DNA from: Teretinema sp964641135
GTDB lineage: Bacteria; Spirochaetota; Spirochaetia; Treponematales; Treponemataceae
Assembly: GCA_964641135.1 (NCBI GenBank)
Contig: CAZXJV010000035.1
Location: 1-27,210 of the forward strand
DNA length: 27,210 bases
Reading direction: 5' to 3'
Positions 15,462 through 22,849 of the stretch are shown here, piece after piece (within the stretch, counting starts at the first letter, position 1; every line of letters begins with the position of its first letter). The notes under the pieces are model-generated. The model saw nothing but the letters and a program-made list of their open reading frames with translations, did no database searches and had not been told where the DNA came from. The position numbers and the translations under genes are program-made.

Positions 15462-16687
15462 GCGATCTGAACACTGCCGGAACCTTTATAGAGGTAGGGC
15501 ATTATCAGCTCCAGAAATACAGGCAGGGGGCTCCGGGGGATGCCTTTTTGTCGCAAAAGAATGAGAGCGACGGGCGGGTCATTACGGTGCTTTCAGACGG
15601 TCTTGGTTCGGGGATCAAGGCTGGTGTATTGTCCACCCTGACCGCAACCATGGCCATGAAGTTTATTGCAGCCGACATTCCAATAAAACGGGCCGCGGAC
15701 ATCATCATGAATACCCTGCCTGTCTGCAAGGACCGTGGTATCAGTTATGCCACCTTTACCCTGGTAGATATTGAGCCCAGTTCGGCTGTCCGCATTATGG
15801 AATATGATAACCCTGGTTATATTCTGGTCCGCGAACAGACGATGGTTGAACCTATAAAACTGTGTACAACGATCGAGCGGCGAAAAAAATCATCTGCTCC
15901 GGCCAGAGAAGCAATCTTGTATTATTCAGATTATCGGGCCCGTCCCGGTGACCGGCTGGTTTTTTTTTCGGACGGGGTTACCCAGTCAGGAATGGGAACC
16001 CGCATGTACCCGCTTGGCTGGGGTGCATCACGAGCACAGGACTTTGTTCTTGATACCATTGCCAGGGATCCGCGAATCAGCGCTCGCGAACTGGCCCGAT
16101 CTGTTGTTGTCAGGGCGCAGCAGCATGATTCCTTTCAGCCAAAGGATGATATTACCTGTGGCGTGATATATTTCCGGCATCCGAGAGACCTGCTTATTAT
16201 GACCGGGCCCCCGATCAATCCGGATCTGGATGATACCATGGCCAGGGATTTTAACGCCTTTGCCGGACGAAAGATTGTATGTGGCGGAACGACTGCAAAC
16301 ATTCTTTCCCGTCAGCTTAACCGGGCCGTAAAACTGAACTTGAAGAACATTGACCCTGTAGTCCCGCCAACCTCGACCATGGAAGGGGCAGACCTGGTAA
16401 CGGAGGGAATAATAACGCTGGGCAAGGTTTCGGAACTGCTTGAACGCGGGGCGCGAACCGGGTGTTCAAAGATGCTGGAAGAAGAGCGTCCAAACGGAGC
16501 TACGCGGATTGTGGAGCACTTGCTGGACAGTGACCGGATACAGTTTGTTGTAGGTACAAAAATAAACGAGGCTCATCAGGATCCAAACATGCCGGTGGAG
16601 CTTGAAATACGGCGTAACGTTGTCAAACGGATACAGAATCTTCTGCAGGAACAGTACCTGAAAGAAGTTATAGTCAGATATATATGA
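15458..16687 (+). CDS. SpoIIE/PP2C-type serine phosphatase of the hydrogenase operon
   Basis: 409 residues; starts in an ATGA overlap with the sensory hydrogenase and has AAGGAG just upstream. The N-terminal PP2C-like domain (about 1-240) has the metal-binding aspartates: 'LSDGLGSG' (D47), 'FFSDGVTQSG' (D172) and 'KDDITCGVIYF' (D230, D231). It would remove phosphate from Ser or Thr of an unknown protein. The C-terminal 165 residues hold 'FAGRKIVCGGTTANILSR' and a helical end, and I cannot assign them to a known domain. PP2C-type genes beside PAS-bearing hydrogenases are known in Thermoanaerobacterium and other anaerobes. No kinase or anti-sigma partner is encoded nearby. Confidence 0.85.
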   Translation: MSDLNTAGTFIEVGHYQLQKYRQGAPGDAFLSQKNESDGRVITVLSDGLGSGIKAGVLSTLTATMAMKFIAADIPIKRAADIIMNTLPVCKDRGISYATFTLVDIEPSSAVRIMEYDNPGYILVREQTMVEPIKLCTTIERRKKSSAPAREAILYYSDYRARPGDRLVFFSDGVTQSGMGTRMYPLGWGASRAQDFVLDTIARDPRISARELARSVVVRAQQHDSFQPKDDITCGVIYFRHPRDLLIMTGPPINPDLDDTMARDFNAFAGRKIVCGGTTANILSRQLNRAVKLNLKNIDPVVPPTSTMEGADLVTEGIITLGKVSELLERGARTGCSKMLEEERPNGATRIVEHLLDSDRIQFVVGTKINEAHQDPNMPVELEIRRNVVKRIQNLLQEQYLKEVIVRYI

Positions 16688-16719
16688 TCCGCCCTGTGCG
16701 GAACGATAAGGAGCGTGCG

Positions 16720-16977
16720 ATGTCCGAAAAAATCAAGGTTGTTATTTGTTCGGGAACTGCCTGTTTTGTTATGGGTGCGTCCGACATTCTGCTGCTGGAG
16801 GAAAATCTCAGCGAAGAACTTCGGGACCGGGTAATAGTGGAAGGTTCGACCTGCCTTGGTATGTGCAAGGATGGAAACATGGGCAAGGCACCGTTTGTTA
16901 CTGTTAACGGAGAGCTGTTAACCAGCGCTACCCTGCCTGATGTTCTGGCCAGGATAGAGGAGCTAGCCAATGCTTAA
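16720..16977 (+). CDS. Small thioredoxin-like [2Fe-2S] ferredoxin, copy 2
   Basis: 85 residues from ATG 16720, chosen over an in-frame ATG 36 bases upstream because AAGGAG (16708-16713) lies 6 bases before it. Cysteines C10-x4-C15 and C45-x3-C49 ('CLGMCKDG') match the pattern of the first copy at 13453, and the length is the same, but the rest has diverged. It overlaps the catalytic hydrogenase start by 8 bases. It is probably the electron-transfer partner of that enzyme. Confidence 0.85.
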   Translation: MSEKIKVVICSGTACFVMGASDILLLEENLSEELRDRVIVEGSTCLGMCKDGNMGKAPFVTVNGELLTSATLPDVLARIEELANA

Positions 16978-18424
16978 CATAAATAACGGAGCTTCACAGA
17001 TAAAGCGCGAGATTCTGGTCCGTATTGCCAAACTGCAGCTGGAAGGCAAACTGGAAGAAGGTGTTCATTACATTCCCCGGGAGATGGCACCCCGGAATTC
17101 ACAGTCGTTCCGTTGCTGTATCTATCACGACCGCGAGGTACTGCGCCTGCGGGTGATGGCCCGTCTGGGTCATAGCGTTGAAGATTATGATGATGAAAAA
17201 AAACTGGCCGAATACGCCCGGGAGGCTCTGGAGCGGGAAAAACCGACAGAGCCAATGCTGACCGTTCTTGATGACGCCTGTAATGCCTGTGTGCGTGCAC
17301 ACTATATGGTAACTAATGCCTGTCAGGCCTGTGTTGCACGGCCGTGTATGATGAACTGTCCCAAAAAATGCATCTCCATTACAAACGGGCGTGCCCTGAT
17401 TGACCCCGAGGCCTGTATCAACTGCGGTATCTGCAAGCAGAACTGTCCCTATCATGCGATTATTCGCATTCCGGTTCCCTGCGAGGAAGCCTGTCCGGTT
17501 GATGCCATCAGTAAAGACGAAAACGGCAAGGAGCGTATTGATTACAGCAAATGTACGTTTTGCGGTGCATGTATGAGGGAATGCCCCTTCGGTGCAATGA
17601 TGGACAAGGGACAAATTGTAGATGTTATCCGCAAGCTGATGGAGGGCCGCAAGGTGGTCGCCCTGTATGCACCGGCCATCGCAGCCCAGTTCCGTGCGGT
17701 GCCGGGTCAGCTTGAGGCTGCCCTTCAGGCCGCAGGCTTTCATAAAACCTTCGAGGTAGCAGCCGGCGCAGATATTACCGCAGACAAGGAAGCTCACGAG
17801 TTTGAGGAACGTATGGATAAAGGCGATGTACTGATGACAACATCCTGCTGTCCTGCGTATGTGCGCGCGGTACAGATCCATGCGCCTGATCTTATCCCCT
17901 GTGTTTCGGATACCCGTTCCCCCATGCACTATTCGGCAGAACTGGCAAAAAAAGAGAATCCCGATTATGTAACGGTGTTTATCGGGCCCTGTCTGGCAAA
18001 ACGCAAGGAAGGTCTGGACGATCCCTATGTTGATTATGTGCTTTCTGCCGAAGAAATTGGTGCGCTGTTTGTTGCAAAGGAAATCGATATTGCTTCCTGT
18101 ACAGCCCTTGAATCTGCCGTGCATCCTACCGCTACAGGAAGGAACTTTGCGCAGTCCGGTGGTGTTGCCGAAGCTGTTCGGGTGCGTCTGAAAAAGCCGG
18201 AACGTCTGCGGCCGATGGTTATTAACGGATTGGATGCGGCAGGCATGAAGCAGCTTGTAGCCTATGGCAAGGCTGCCGCATCGGGCAAGCCGACTGACGC
18301 AAACCTTGTTGAGGTTATGGCCTGCCAGGGCGGGTGTATTGCCGGTCCTTCGGTGATTACAAATCCCAAGGTTGCCCAGGCACAGTTAAAGAAATATGTT
18401 GAGAATGGCAGGGCCCAGGACTGA
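16970..18424 (+). CDS. [FeFe] hydrogenase, catalytic type (group B-like)
   Basis: 484 residues. The N-terminal region (1-100) is helical and specific to this type. Then come many Fe-S cysteines: C104/C107 and a run C118, C121, C126, C130, C134; a [4Fe-4S] set C149-C152-C155-C159 with C171/C175; and another C195-C198-C201-C205. The H-cluster domain (about 225-480) has the three signatures 'TTSCCPAYV' (C293 proton relay, C294 ligand), 'IGPCLAKRKE' (C341) and 'VEVMACQGGCIAGP' (C452, C456). Unlike the sensory paralogue it keeps the relay cysteine, so it should make or take up H2, likely from ferredoxin. The closing GP instead of GGG fits group B enzymes. The maturases HydE, HydF and HydG are not in the window. 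Confidence 0.92.
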   Translation: MLNINNGASQIKREILVRIAKLQLEGKLEEGVHYIPREMAPRNSQSFRCCIYHDREVLRLRVMARLGHSVEDYDDEKKLAEYAREALEREKPTEPMLTVLDDACNACVRAHYMVTNACQACVARPCMMNCPKKCISITNGRALIDPEACINCGICKQNCPYHAIIRIPVPCEEACPVDAISKDENGKERIDYSKCTFCGACMRECPFGAMMDKGQIVDVIRKLMEGRKVVALYAPAIAAQFRAVPGQLEAALQAAGFHKTFEVAAGADITADKEAHEFEERMDKGDVLMTTSCCPAYVRAVQIHAPDLIPCVSDTRSPMHYSAELAKKENPDYVTVFIGPCLAKRKEGLDDPYVDYVLSAEEIGALFVAKEIDIASCTALESAVHPTATGRNFAQSGGVAEAVRVRLKKPERLRPMVINGLDAAGMKQLVAYGKAAASGKPTDANLVEVMACQGGCIAGPSVITNPKVAQAQLKKYVENGRAQD

Positions 18425-18431
18425 GCCTGAA

Positions 18432-18471
18432 TAAAAGGCCGGGTGTTGACACTTTGTGTGTCAGGACCCGG
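18432..18471 (-). terminator. Rho-independent terminator of the DtxR-family regulator gene
   Basis: A 33-base hairpin (18439-18471), CCGGGT...ACCCGG outside and TGACAC...GTGTCA inside with one mismatch, directly abuts the regulator stop. On the minus strand it is followed by CC and four T. On the plus strand no T-run follows, so it serves the regulator more than the hydrogenase operon. Confidence 0.6.
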
Positions 18472-18855
18472 TCAGGATTGAATGGATGAGGCGAGCCAGG
18501 CTTCCAGCTTTGCTGTCGTTTCCTTGCTGATGGTGTGTTCCATCCGGCAGGCGTCTGTCTCTGCGGTTTCCGGTGAAACACCAAGGACGTCGATCAAAAA
18601 CCGTTTCAGGGTATCATGGCGGGCGCGAACCTGCTGTGCCAGCCGAAGACCCTGTTCGGTCAGTTTGACGTCGCCGTAGTGTTCGTGTTCAACAAGCCCT
18701 GACTCTTTCAAAGCGCCGAGTGATTTGTTTACACTTGCACGCGAAACACCGAGAGACCGTGCTATATCCACCGAGCGTACATGACCGCCCTGTGCAGAAA
18801 AATCGAGGATTGTTTCCAGATAATCCTGTTTGGATGCTGAAATAGAATCGACCAT
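18472..18855 (-). CDS. DtxR/MntR-family metal-dependent transcriptional regulator
   Basis: 127 residues from ATG 18855; a TTG 10 codons upstream lies inside the promoter and is unlikely. The N-terminal winged helix (about 8-65) shows 'SVDIARSLGVSRASVNKSLGALKESG' as the helix-turn-helix (26-51, in parts). The dimer and metal domain (66-127) has H80 and 'CRMEH' (C103, E106, H107). That Cys-x-x-Glu-His set matches DtxR/IdeR rather than MntR, while D11 and E14 match MntR. There is no SH3 domain. It is divergent from feoAB, so it probably represses iron uptake when Fe(II) is bound. The predicted -10 ends 6 bases before the ATG, so its mRNA may be leaderless. Confidence 0.88.
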   Translation of the reverse strand: MVDSISASKQDYLETILDFSAQGGHVRSVDIARSLGVSRASVNKSLGALKESGLVEHEHYGDVKLTEQGLRLAQQVRARHDTLKRFLIDVLGVSPETAETDACRMEHTISKETTAKLEAWLASSIQS

Positions 18856-18861
18856 TAAAAC

Positions 18862-18890
18862 AATATACCCTATACTGGTTGACAAAACAA
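18862..18890 (-). promoter_or_regulatory. Predicted promoter of the DtxR-family regulator
   Basis: On the minus strand, -35 TTGTTT (18885-18890) and -10 TATATT (18862-18867), spacer 17. The -35 touches the feo -35 box end to end, so one bound protein could block both promoters. Confidence 0.5.
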
Positions 18891-18907
18891 CACCTTGTTA
18901 CTAGATT
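18879..18907 (+). promoter_or_regulatory. Predicted promoter of the feoAB-DUF1007-NicO operon
   Basis: -35 TTGACA (18879-18884, perfect) and -10 TAGATT (18902-18907), spacer 17. The leader to ATG 18944 carries GAGGGG 7 bases before the start. I see no clear match to the classic DtxR box. Confidence 0.65.
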
Positions 18908-18943
18908 AATTGTCGCTATTGGCTAACATTGAGGGGAATAGAG

Positions 18944-19204
18944 ATGAATTTAAGCCAGCTGCTGCCTGGAGAACACGGGGTTATTGAAGCTGTCGGAGGC
19001 AAGGGCGCTTTGAGGCGCCGGCTCCTTGATATGGGGCTAACTCCCGGTACACGGCTGTTTGTCCGCAAGGTTGCGCCCTTTGGCGATCCGGTTGAAATCA
19101 TGCTGCGCGGCTATGATCTGACGATTCGTGCAGATGACGCCCGGCACATACAGTTGCAGCGCATCGAATGCGCTGCAGCAGCCGGGCAGGAGGCTGCCGA
19201 ATGA
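18944..19204 (+). CDS. feoA: Ferrous iron transport protein A
   Basis: 86 residues from ATG 18944, set by GAGGGG 7 bases upstream; a TTG at 18929 is less likely. FeoA is a small SH3-like protein that works with FeoB. The family features 'LPGEHGVIEAVGG', 'RRRLLDMGLTPGTRLFV' and 'FGDPVEIMLRGYDLTIR' cover the length. A short Ala-rich tail follows. Its stop overlaps the feoB start (ATGA). Control by the divergent DtxR-family regulator is inferred from the shared promoter region. Confidence 0.93.
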   Translation: MNLSQLLPGEHGVIEAVGGKGALRRRLLDMGLTPGTRLFVRKVAPFGDPVEIMLRGYDLTIRADDARHIQLQRIECAAAAGQEAAE

Positions 19205-21213
19205 ACCGGCTTTTAGCCCTTGCCGGCAACCAAAATTGCGGAAAAACAACCCTTTTTAATCAGTTGACCGGCAGCCGTCAGCGCGTGGGGAATTTCCCCG
19301 GTGTGACTGTCGAAAAGAAAGAAGGCTTCCTGAAAAAAAACTCTGCCTGGACCATTGTTGACCTGCCGGGCATTTATTCTCTTTCTCCGTATACCTCGGA
19401 AGAGGTGGTTACCCGTAATTTTCTGGTCAATGAAAAACCTGATCTTATCATCAATATTGTAGATGCAACCAATATTGAGCGTAACCTGTATTTAACCTTG
19501 CAGCTTCTTACCCTTGATATTCCCATGGTCCTTGTTCTTAACATGATGGATGAGGTCCGTTCAAACGGCGGCATGATCGATATTGCAGAACTTGAACGGG
19601 ATTTGGGCGTTTTTGTGGTTCCTGTTTCAGCCGTCCGCAGCGAAGGCATACCGGAACTTCTTGAGCGGATTGAGTCTGCACTGCAGGGGCATCATCCCGG
19701 CAATCCTGCTGGTTGTACCAGGCGGATTGATTTTTGTACCGGCCCTGCCCACAAGGCCCTGCATGCGATAAGCCATCTGGTCGAGGACAAGGCTGCTGCG
19801 GCCGGTGTTGCCAGCAGGTTTGCCGCGACAAAACTTGTTGAAGGCGATCCGCCCATGGAGGATGTCCTTGCTCTGCCTGCCGCCGACAGGGATATCATCA
19901 AACGAATAGTTCGGGAGATGGAAACTGAACTGGGGACGGATCGCGAGGCGGCCATGGCAGACATGCGCTATACGTTCATCGAGAACCTTGTAGCACGCAC
20001 GGTGGTCAAAAAAGACCGTTCGCGCGAACAGCTGCGGTCTGTCCGGCTGGACGCCGTGCTTACGCATCGGGTGTTGGCGTTGCCGGTGTTTGTTGCAATC
20101 ATGTCGCTGGTGTTCTGGTTTACATTTGGACCGATCGGCGGGTTTATCGCAGATTCTTTCGCTGCCGGTATAGATATGCTTATCCGGCTGGCTGATCGCG
20201 GGCTGGATTCGTTCGGGGTTAACCCCTGGATGCATTCGCTTGTCATTGATGGAGCACTTGCCGGGGTTGGCAGCGTGCTTTCGTTTATGCCGGTCATTGC
20301 CATCATGTTTTTCTTTTTGTCCCTGCTGGAAGACACGGGCTATATGGCCAGGGTTGCCTTCGTGCTGGATTCACTTCTGCGTAAAATGGGGCTTTCAGGA
20401 CGTTCATTTGTTCCCATGCTGATCGGTTTCGGTTGTACGGTTCCCGCGATCATGGCTACTCGTACGCTTTCAAGCGAACGGGACCGGCGGATGACCATTC
20501 TGTTAACACCCTTCATGTCCTGTTCTGCAAAAGTTCCTGTGTATGCCGTTTTTACTGCGGCTCTGTTTCCCTCACATGCTGCCCTGGTTATGACCGGGTT
20601 ATATTTCGGGGGCATTGTGGTTGCTGTTGCGGCGGGTCTTGTGTTGAAACGTACGATTTTCCGGGGAGCGTCGGTTCCTTTTGTTCTTGAATTACCGGTA
20701 TACCGGTTACCCTCGCCGATCAGTGTGGTTCTCCATCTATGGGAAAAGGTAAAGGATTTTGTTATTCGGGCCTTCACAATAATTTTTATCGGTTCTCTGG
20801 TTATATGGTTTCTGAAAAATCTCGACTGGACCTTCGGTGTGGTAGAGTCCGGTGCAGACAGTATTCTTGCAAGTCTTGGAGGTCTGATTGCGCCGGTCTT
20901 TTCGCTGAACGGTTTCGCTACATGGGAAGCTGTCGCTGCTCTGGTAAGCGGTTTTGCCGCAAAAGAGGCGGTTATAAGCACCTTGTCGGTAGTGTTGCCG
21001 GATGGCATCCAGGGCGGTTTTACTGCTCTTTCCGCACTGTCCTTTCTTGTGTTCACGCTTTTATATACTCCCTGCGTAGCAGCCCTGGCGGCGACTCGTC
21101 GGGAGATTGGCAGTCTGAAATGGACGATCGCCGCAGTGGTGTTTCAGACAGGTACCGCATGGTTTGTTTCACTGCTTGTATACCAGGGCGGACGGCTTCT
21201 GGGGTTCCTGTGA
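19201..21213 (+). CDS. feoB: Ferrous iron transport protein B
   Basis: 670 residues from ATG 19201 within the feoA overlap. FeoB moves Fe(II) across the inner membrane. The N-terminal G domain has G1 'GNQNCGKTT' (9-17), G2 near 'VGNFPGVTVEK' (29-39), G3 'DLPG' (54-57) and G4 'NMMD' (114-117). A helical spacer (about 170-270) leads to the membrane part with the conserved cores 'GFGCTVPAIMATRTL', 'TPFMSCSAKVPVY' and 'GFAAKEAVISTLSV', each with the Cys or charged residues seen in relatives. About ten helices are present, a compact but complete FeoB with no FeoC-like extension. Iron delivery suits the iron-rich hydrogenases upstream. Confidence 0.95.
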   Translation: MNRLLALAGNQNCGKTTLFNQLTGSRQRVGNFPGVTVEKKEGFLKKNSAWTIVDLPGIYSLSPYTSEEVVTRNFLVNEKPDLIINIVDATNIERNLYLTLQLLTLDIPMVLVLNMMDEVRSNGGMIDIAELERDLGVFVVPVSAVRSEGIPELLERIESALQGHHPGNPAGCTRRIDFCTGPAHKALHAISHLVEDKAAAAGVASRFAATKLVEGDPPMEDVLALPAADRDIIKRIVREMETELGTDREAAMADMRYTFIENLVARTVVKKDRSREQLRSVRLDAVLTHRVLALPVFVAIMSLVFWFTFGPIGGFIADSFAAGIDMLIRLADRGLDSFGVNPWMHSLVIDGALAGVGSVLSFMPVIAIMFFFLSLLEDTGYMARVAFVLDSLLRKMGLSGRSFVPMLIGFGCTVPAIMATRTLSSERDRRMTILLTPFMSCSAKVPVYAVFTAALFPSHAALVMTGLYFGGIVVAVAAGLVLKRTIFRGASVPFVLELPVYRLPSPISVVLHLWEKVKDFVIRAFTIIFIGSLVIWFLKNLDWTFGVVESGADSILASLGGLIAPVFSLNGFATWEAVAALVSGFAAKEAVISTLSVVLPDGIQGGFTALSALSFLVFTLLYTPCVAALAATRREIGSLKWTIAAVVFQTGTAWFVSLLVYQGGRLLGFL

Positions 21214-21890
21214 AAAAAATAACCCCGGCAGGTTTATCCAGTGCCTTGAGACTCGGTGTTCTTGCTGCTGTGCTGATGCTTTCTGCTGTGCCGCTTTCGG
21301 CGCATCCTCACATGTTTTTTTCCAGCCGCGCGGAATTTGAGTGGGATGGCGAACAATTGAACGGCGTCTGGCTGGAGTGGACCTTCGATGCCTTTTTTAG
21401 CGCCGATATTCTCATGGGTTATGATCTGGACAGTAACGGGCTATTCAATATGGCGGAAACACAAAAGGTCTATTCGGGGGCCTTTGTCAATTTGCAGAAA
21501 TATTATTTTTTTACGTTTATCCGTCAGGGAGCCAGACGCTATAGTCCGGACTCGGTTGAACGTTTCAGTGTCATTAACCGGAATGGCCGTGTTTCGTACA
21601 GGTTTTTTATTGATCTTTCTGATTCCCGGCCCGATCAGGACCTGTATCTTGCTGTGTATGATTATACTTTTTTTTGTAATGTGGAATATCCTGAATCCGA
21701 ACCAGTTGTATTACGCTATGATCCCCAGGTAGTGCGGCCTGCGTGGACAATTGTAGAAAACAAGAGTTTTCCGGTGTACTACAATCCCCGGGGCGCAATA
21801 GATGATACCCGCGTGTATTATGAGTACAAGGAAGGTTTGGCCGTGTATTATCCCCGCGAGATAAGGATCCGGTATGAGAAGATTCGCTAG
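21210..21890 (+). CDS. DUF1007-family periplasmic protein
   Basis: 226 residues from GTG 21210, which overlaps the feoB stop (GTGA). A signal peptide covers about 1-31 and ends 'LSA', so the mature protein would begin 'HPHMFF'. A His-Pro-His start is typical of DUF1007 and could bind a metal. The rest is strand-rich with 'WLEWTFDAFFSADILMGYD' and 'DLDSNGLF'. The family is usually found beside NicO-type nickel/cobalt transporters, as it is here (17-base overlap with the next gene). It probably delivers or removes a metal at the outer face; its biochemical role is not known. Confidence 0.85.
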   Translation: MKKITPAGLSSALRLGVLAAVLMLSAVPLSAHPHMFFSSRAEFEWDGEQLNGVWLEWTFDAFFSADILMGYDLDSNGLFNMAETQKVYSGAFVNLQKYYFFTFIRQGARRYSPDSVERFSVINRNGRVSYRFFIDLSDSRPDQDLYLAVYDYTFFCNVEYPESEPVVLRYDPQVVRPAWTIVENKSFPVYYNPRGAIDDTRVYYEYKEGLAVYYPREIRIRYEKIR

Positions 21891-22752
21891 GCCGGTTTTG
21901 TGCGTGCTTTGTTTATTGCTGGCTGCAGGCGCTGTATCTGCAAATCCGTTTACCGGGTCCGCCGGTGCTGCCGAGGCTCCATCTGTACGGGTAGAACAGT
22001 CCGATCCGTCCCTGGTTGCCCGTCAGGGCAGGCTTCGGGAGGCAATCGGCTCCATGTTGTACGAATGGCAGTCAGGCAGGCAGCCTGCTGTGTTGTGGGC
22101 GCTGCTGGCAGCGGCGTTTATGTATGGGGTTGTGCATGCCCTTGGCCCCGGGCACCGCAAGACTGTTGTTTTTTCAATGTATCTGGCAAAAAACGCTCCC
22201 TGGTGGGAGCCCCTTGCATCGGGAACCGCCCTTGCGGCCCTTCACGGGGGCAGCGCCTTGCTGGTATTGTTTGTTTTGCGCGGAGTGGCCGGTGCGGTTT
22301 CCGGGCGGGCTGCTTCTATGGCACGGTATCTTGAAGGTTTTTCCTACGTCCTGTTGGTGGTGTTTGCCCTTGTGCTTGCTGCCGGTTCCGTCCGTTCCCT
22401 GGTCAAGGGGCACGAACATCACAGCCATCGTCACGGGCTTACAGCCTTGCTTATAACCGGTTTTTATCCGTGTCCGGGAGCCATTCTGGTGCTTATTTTG
22501 GCAGTTCAGCTGCAGGCGGTTACAGTAGGGGCCCTTGCGGTTGCTGCAATGTCTCTGGGTATGAGCCTTCCAATTATTGTGTCGGCATATCTGGCCTGGT
22601 TCGGCCGTACCGGAATTTTTTTCGCGTTAAAGGAACGCCAGGCTTTGCTTGGCAGGACCGCTGCTGTTATTGAGTTAACCGGCTATGTGATGCTGTTCGG
22701 GTTTTCTGTGTATATTGCGTTGCCGTTTTTCCGCGGAATTATCGGGCTTTGA
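21874..22752 (+). CDS. NicO/RcnA-like metal transporter
   Basis: 292 residues; AAGGA lies 6 bases before the ATG. A signal-like helix (1-23) and a soluble segment (24-70) precede about six membrane helices. The family motifs are 'VVHALGPGHRK' (H88, H94) in helix 1 and 'LAALHGGSALL' (H124). A His-rich loop 'GHEHHSHRHG' (179-188, five His) sits before 'GFYPCPGAILVLI'. These are features of NicO/RcnA transporters of Ni(II) or Co(II). In an operon with feoAB and without a nickel enzyme nearby, it could instead carry Fe(II) or Mn(II), or act as an export valve; direction and metal are undecided. Confidence 0.85.
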   Translation: MRRFARPVLCVLCLLLAAGAVSANPFTGSAGAAEAPSVRVEQSDPSLVARQGRLREAIGSMLYEWQSGRQPAVLWALLAAAFMYGVVHALGPGHRKTVVFSMYLAKNAPWWEPLASGTALAALHGGSALLVLFVLRGVAGAVSGRAASMARYLEGFSYVLLVVFALVLAAGSVRSLVKGHEHHSHRHGLTALLITGFYPCPGAILVLILAVQLQAVTVGALAVAAMSLGMSLPIIVSAYLAWFGRTGIFFALKERQALLGRTAAVIELTGYVMLFGFSVYIALPFFRGIIGL

Positions 22753-22773
22753 CGATATTGTACGGTGTTTTTC

Positions 22774-22802
22774 TTGAAAATACGGAATTCCTGTGTTAAA
22801 AT
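22774..22802 (+). promoter_or_regulatory. Predicted promoter of the small membrane protein gene
   Basis: -35 TTGAAA (22774-22779) and -10 TAAAAT (22797-22802), spacer 17. AGGAG at 22833-22837 and ATG 22850 follow. It makes the next gene a separate transcription unit from the feo operon. Confidence 0.65.
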
Positions 22803-22849
22803 TCCTGTACATACCCGGCTCGGGGAAAAAAAAGGAGTGTACAGCTATT

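Noticed and set aside
17099..18124. Open frame of 341 codons on the minus strand
   Set aside because: It lies wholly opposite the catalytic hydrogenase gene, whose motifs prove the plus strand; its translation is Cys/His/Thr-rich without any motif, as expected of a shadow.
18908..18930. Possible DtxR box between the feo -10 and feoA
   Set aside because: The sequence has a GGCTAAC-like half but no matching second half, so it does not support an operator call.
20739..21209. Upstream part of the frame that contains DUF1007
   Set aside because: It overlaps feoB in another frame; the GTG at 21210 directly before a signal peptide explains the real start.
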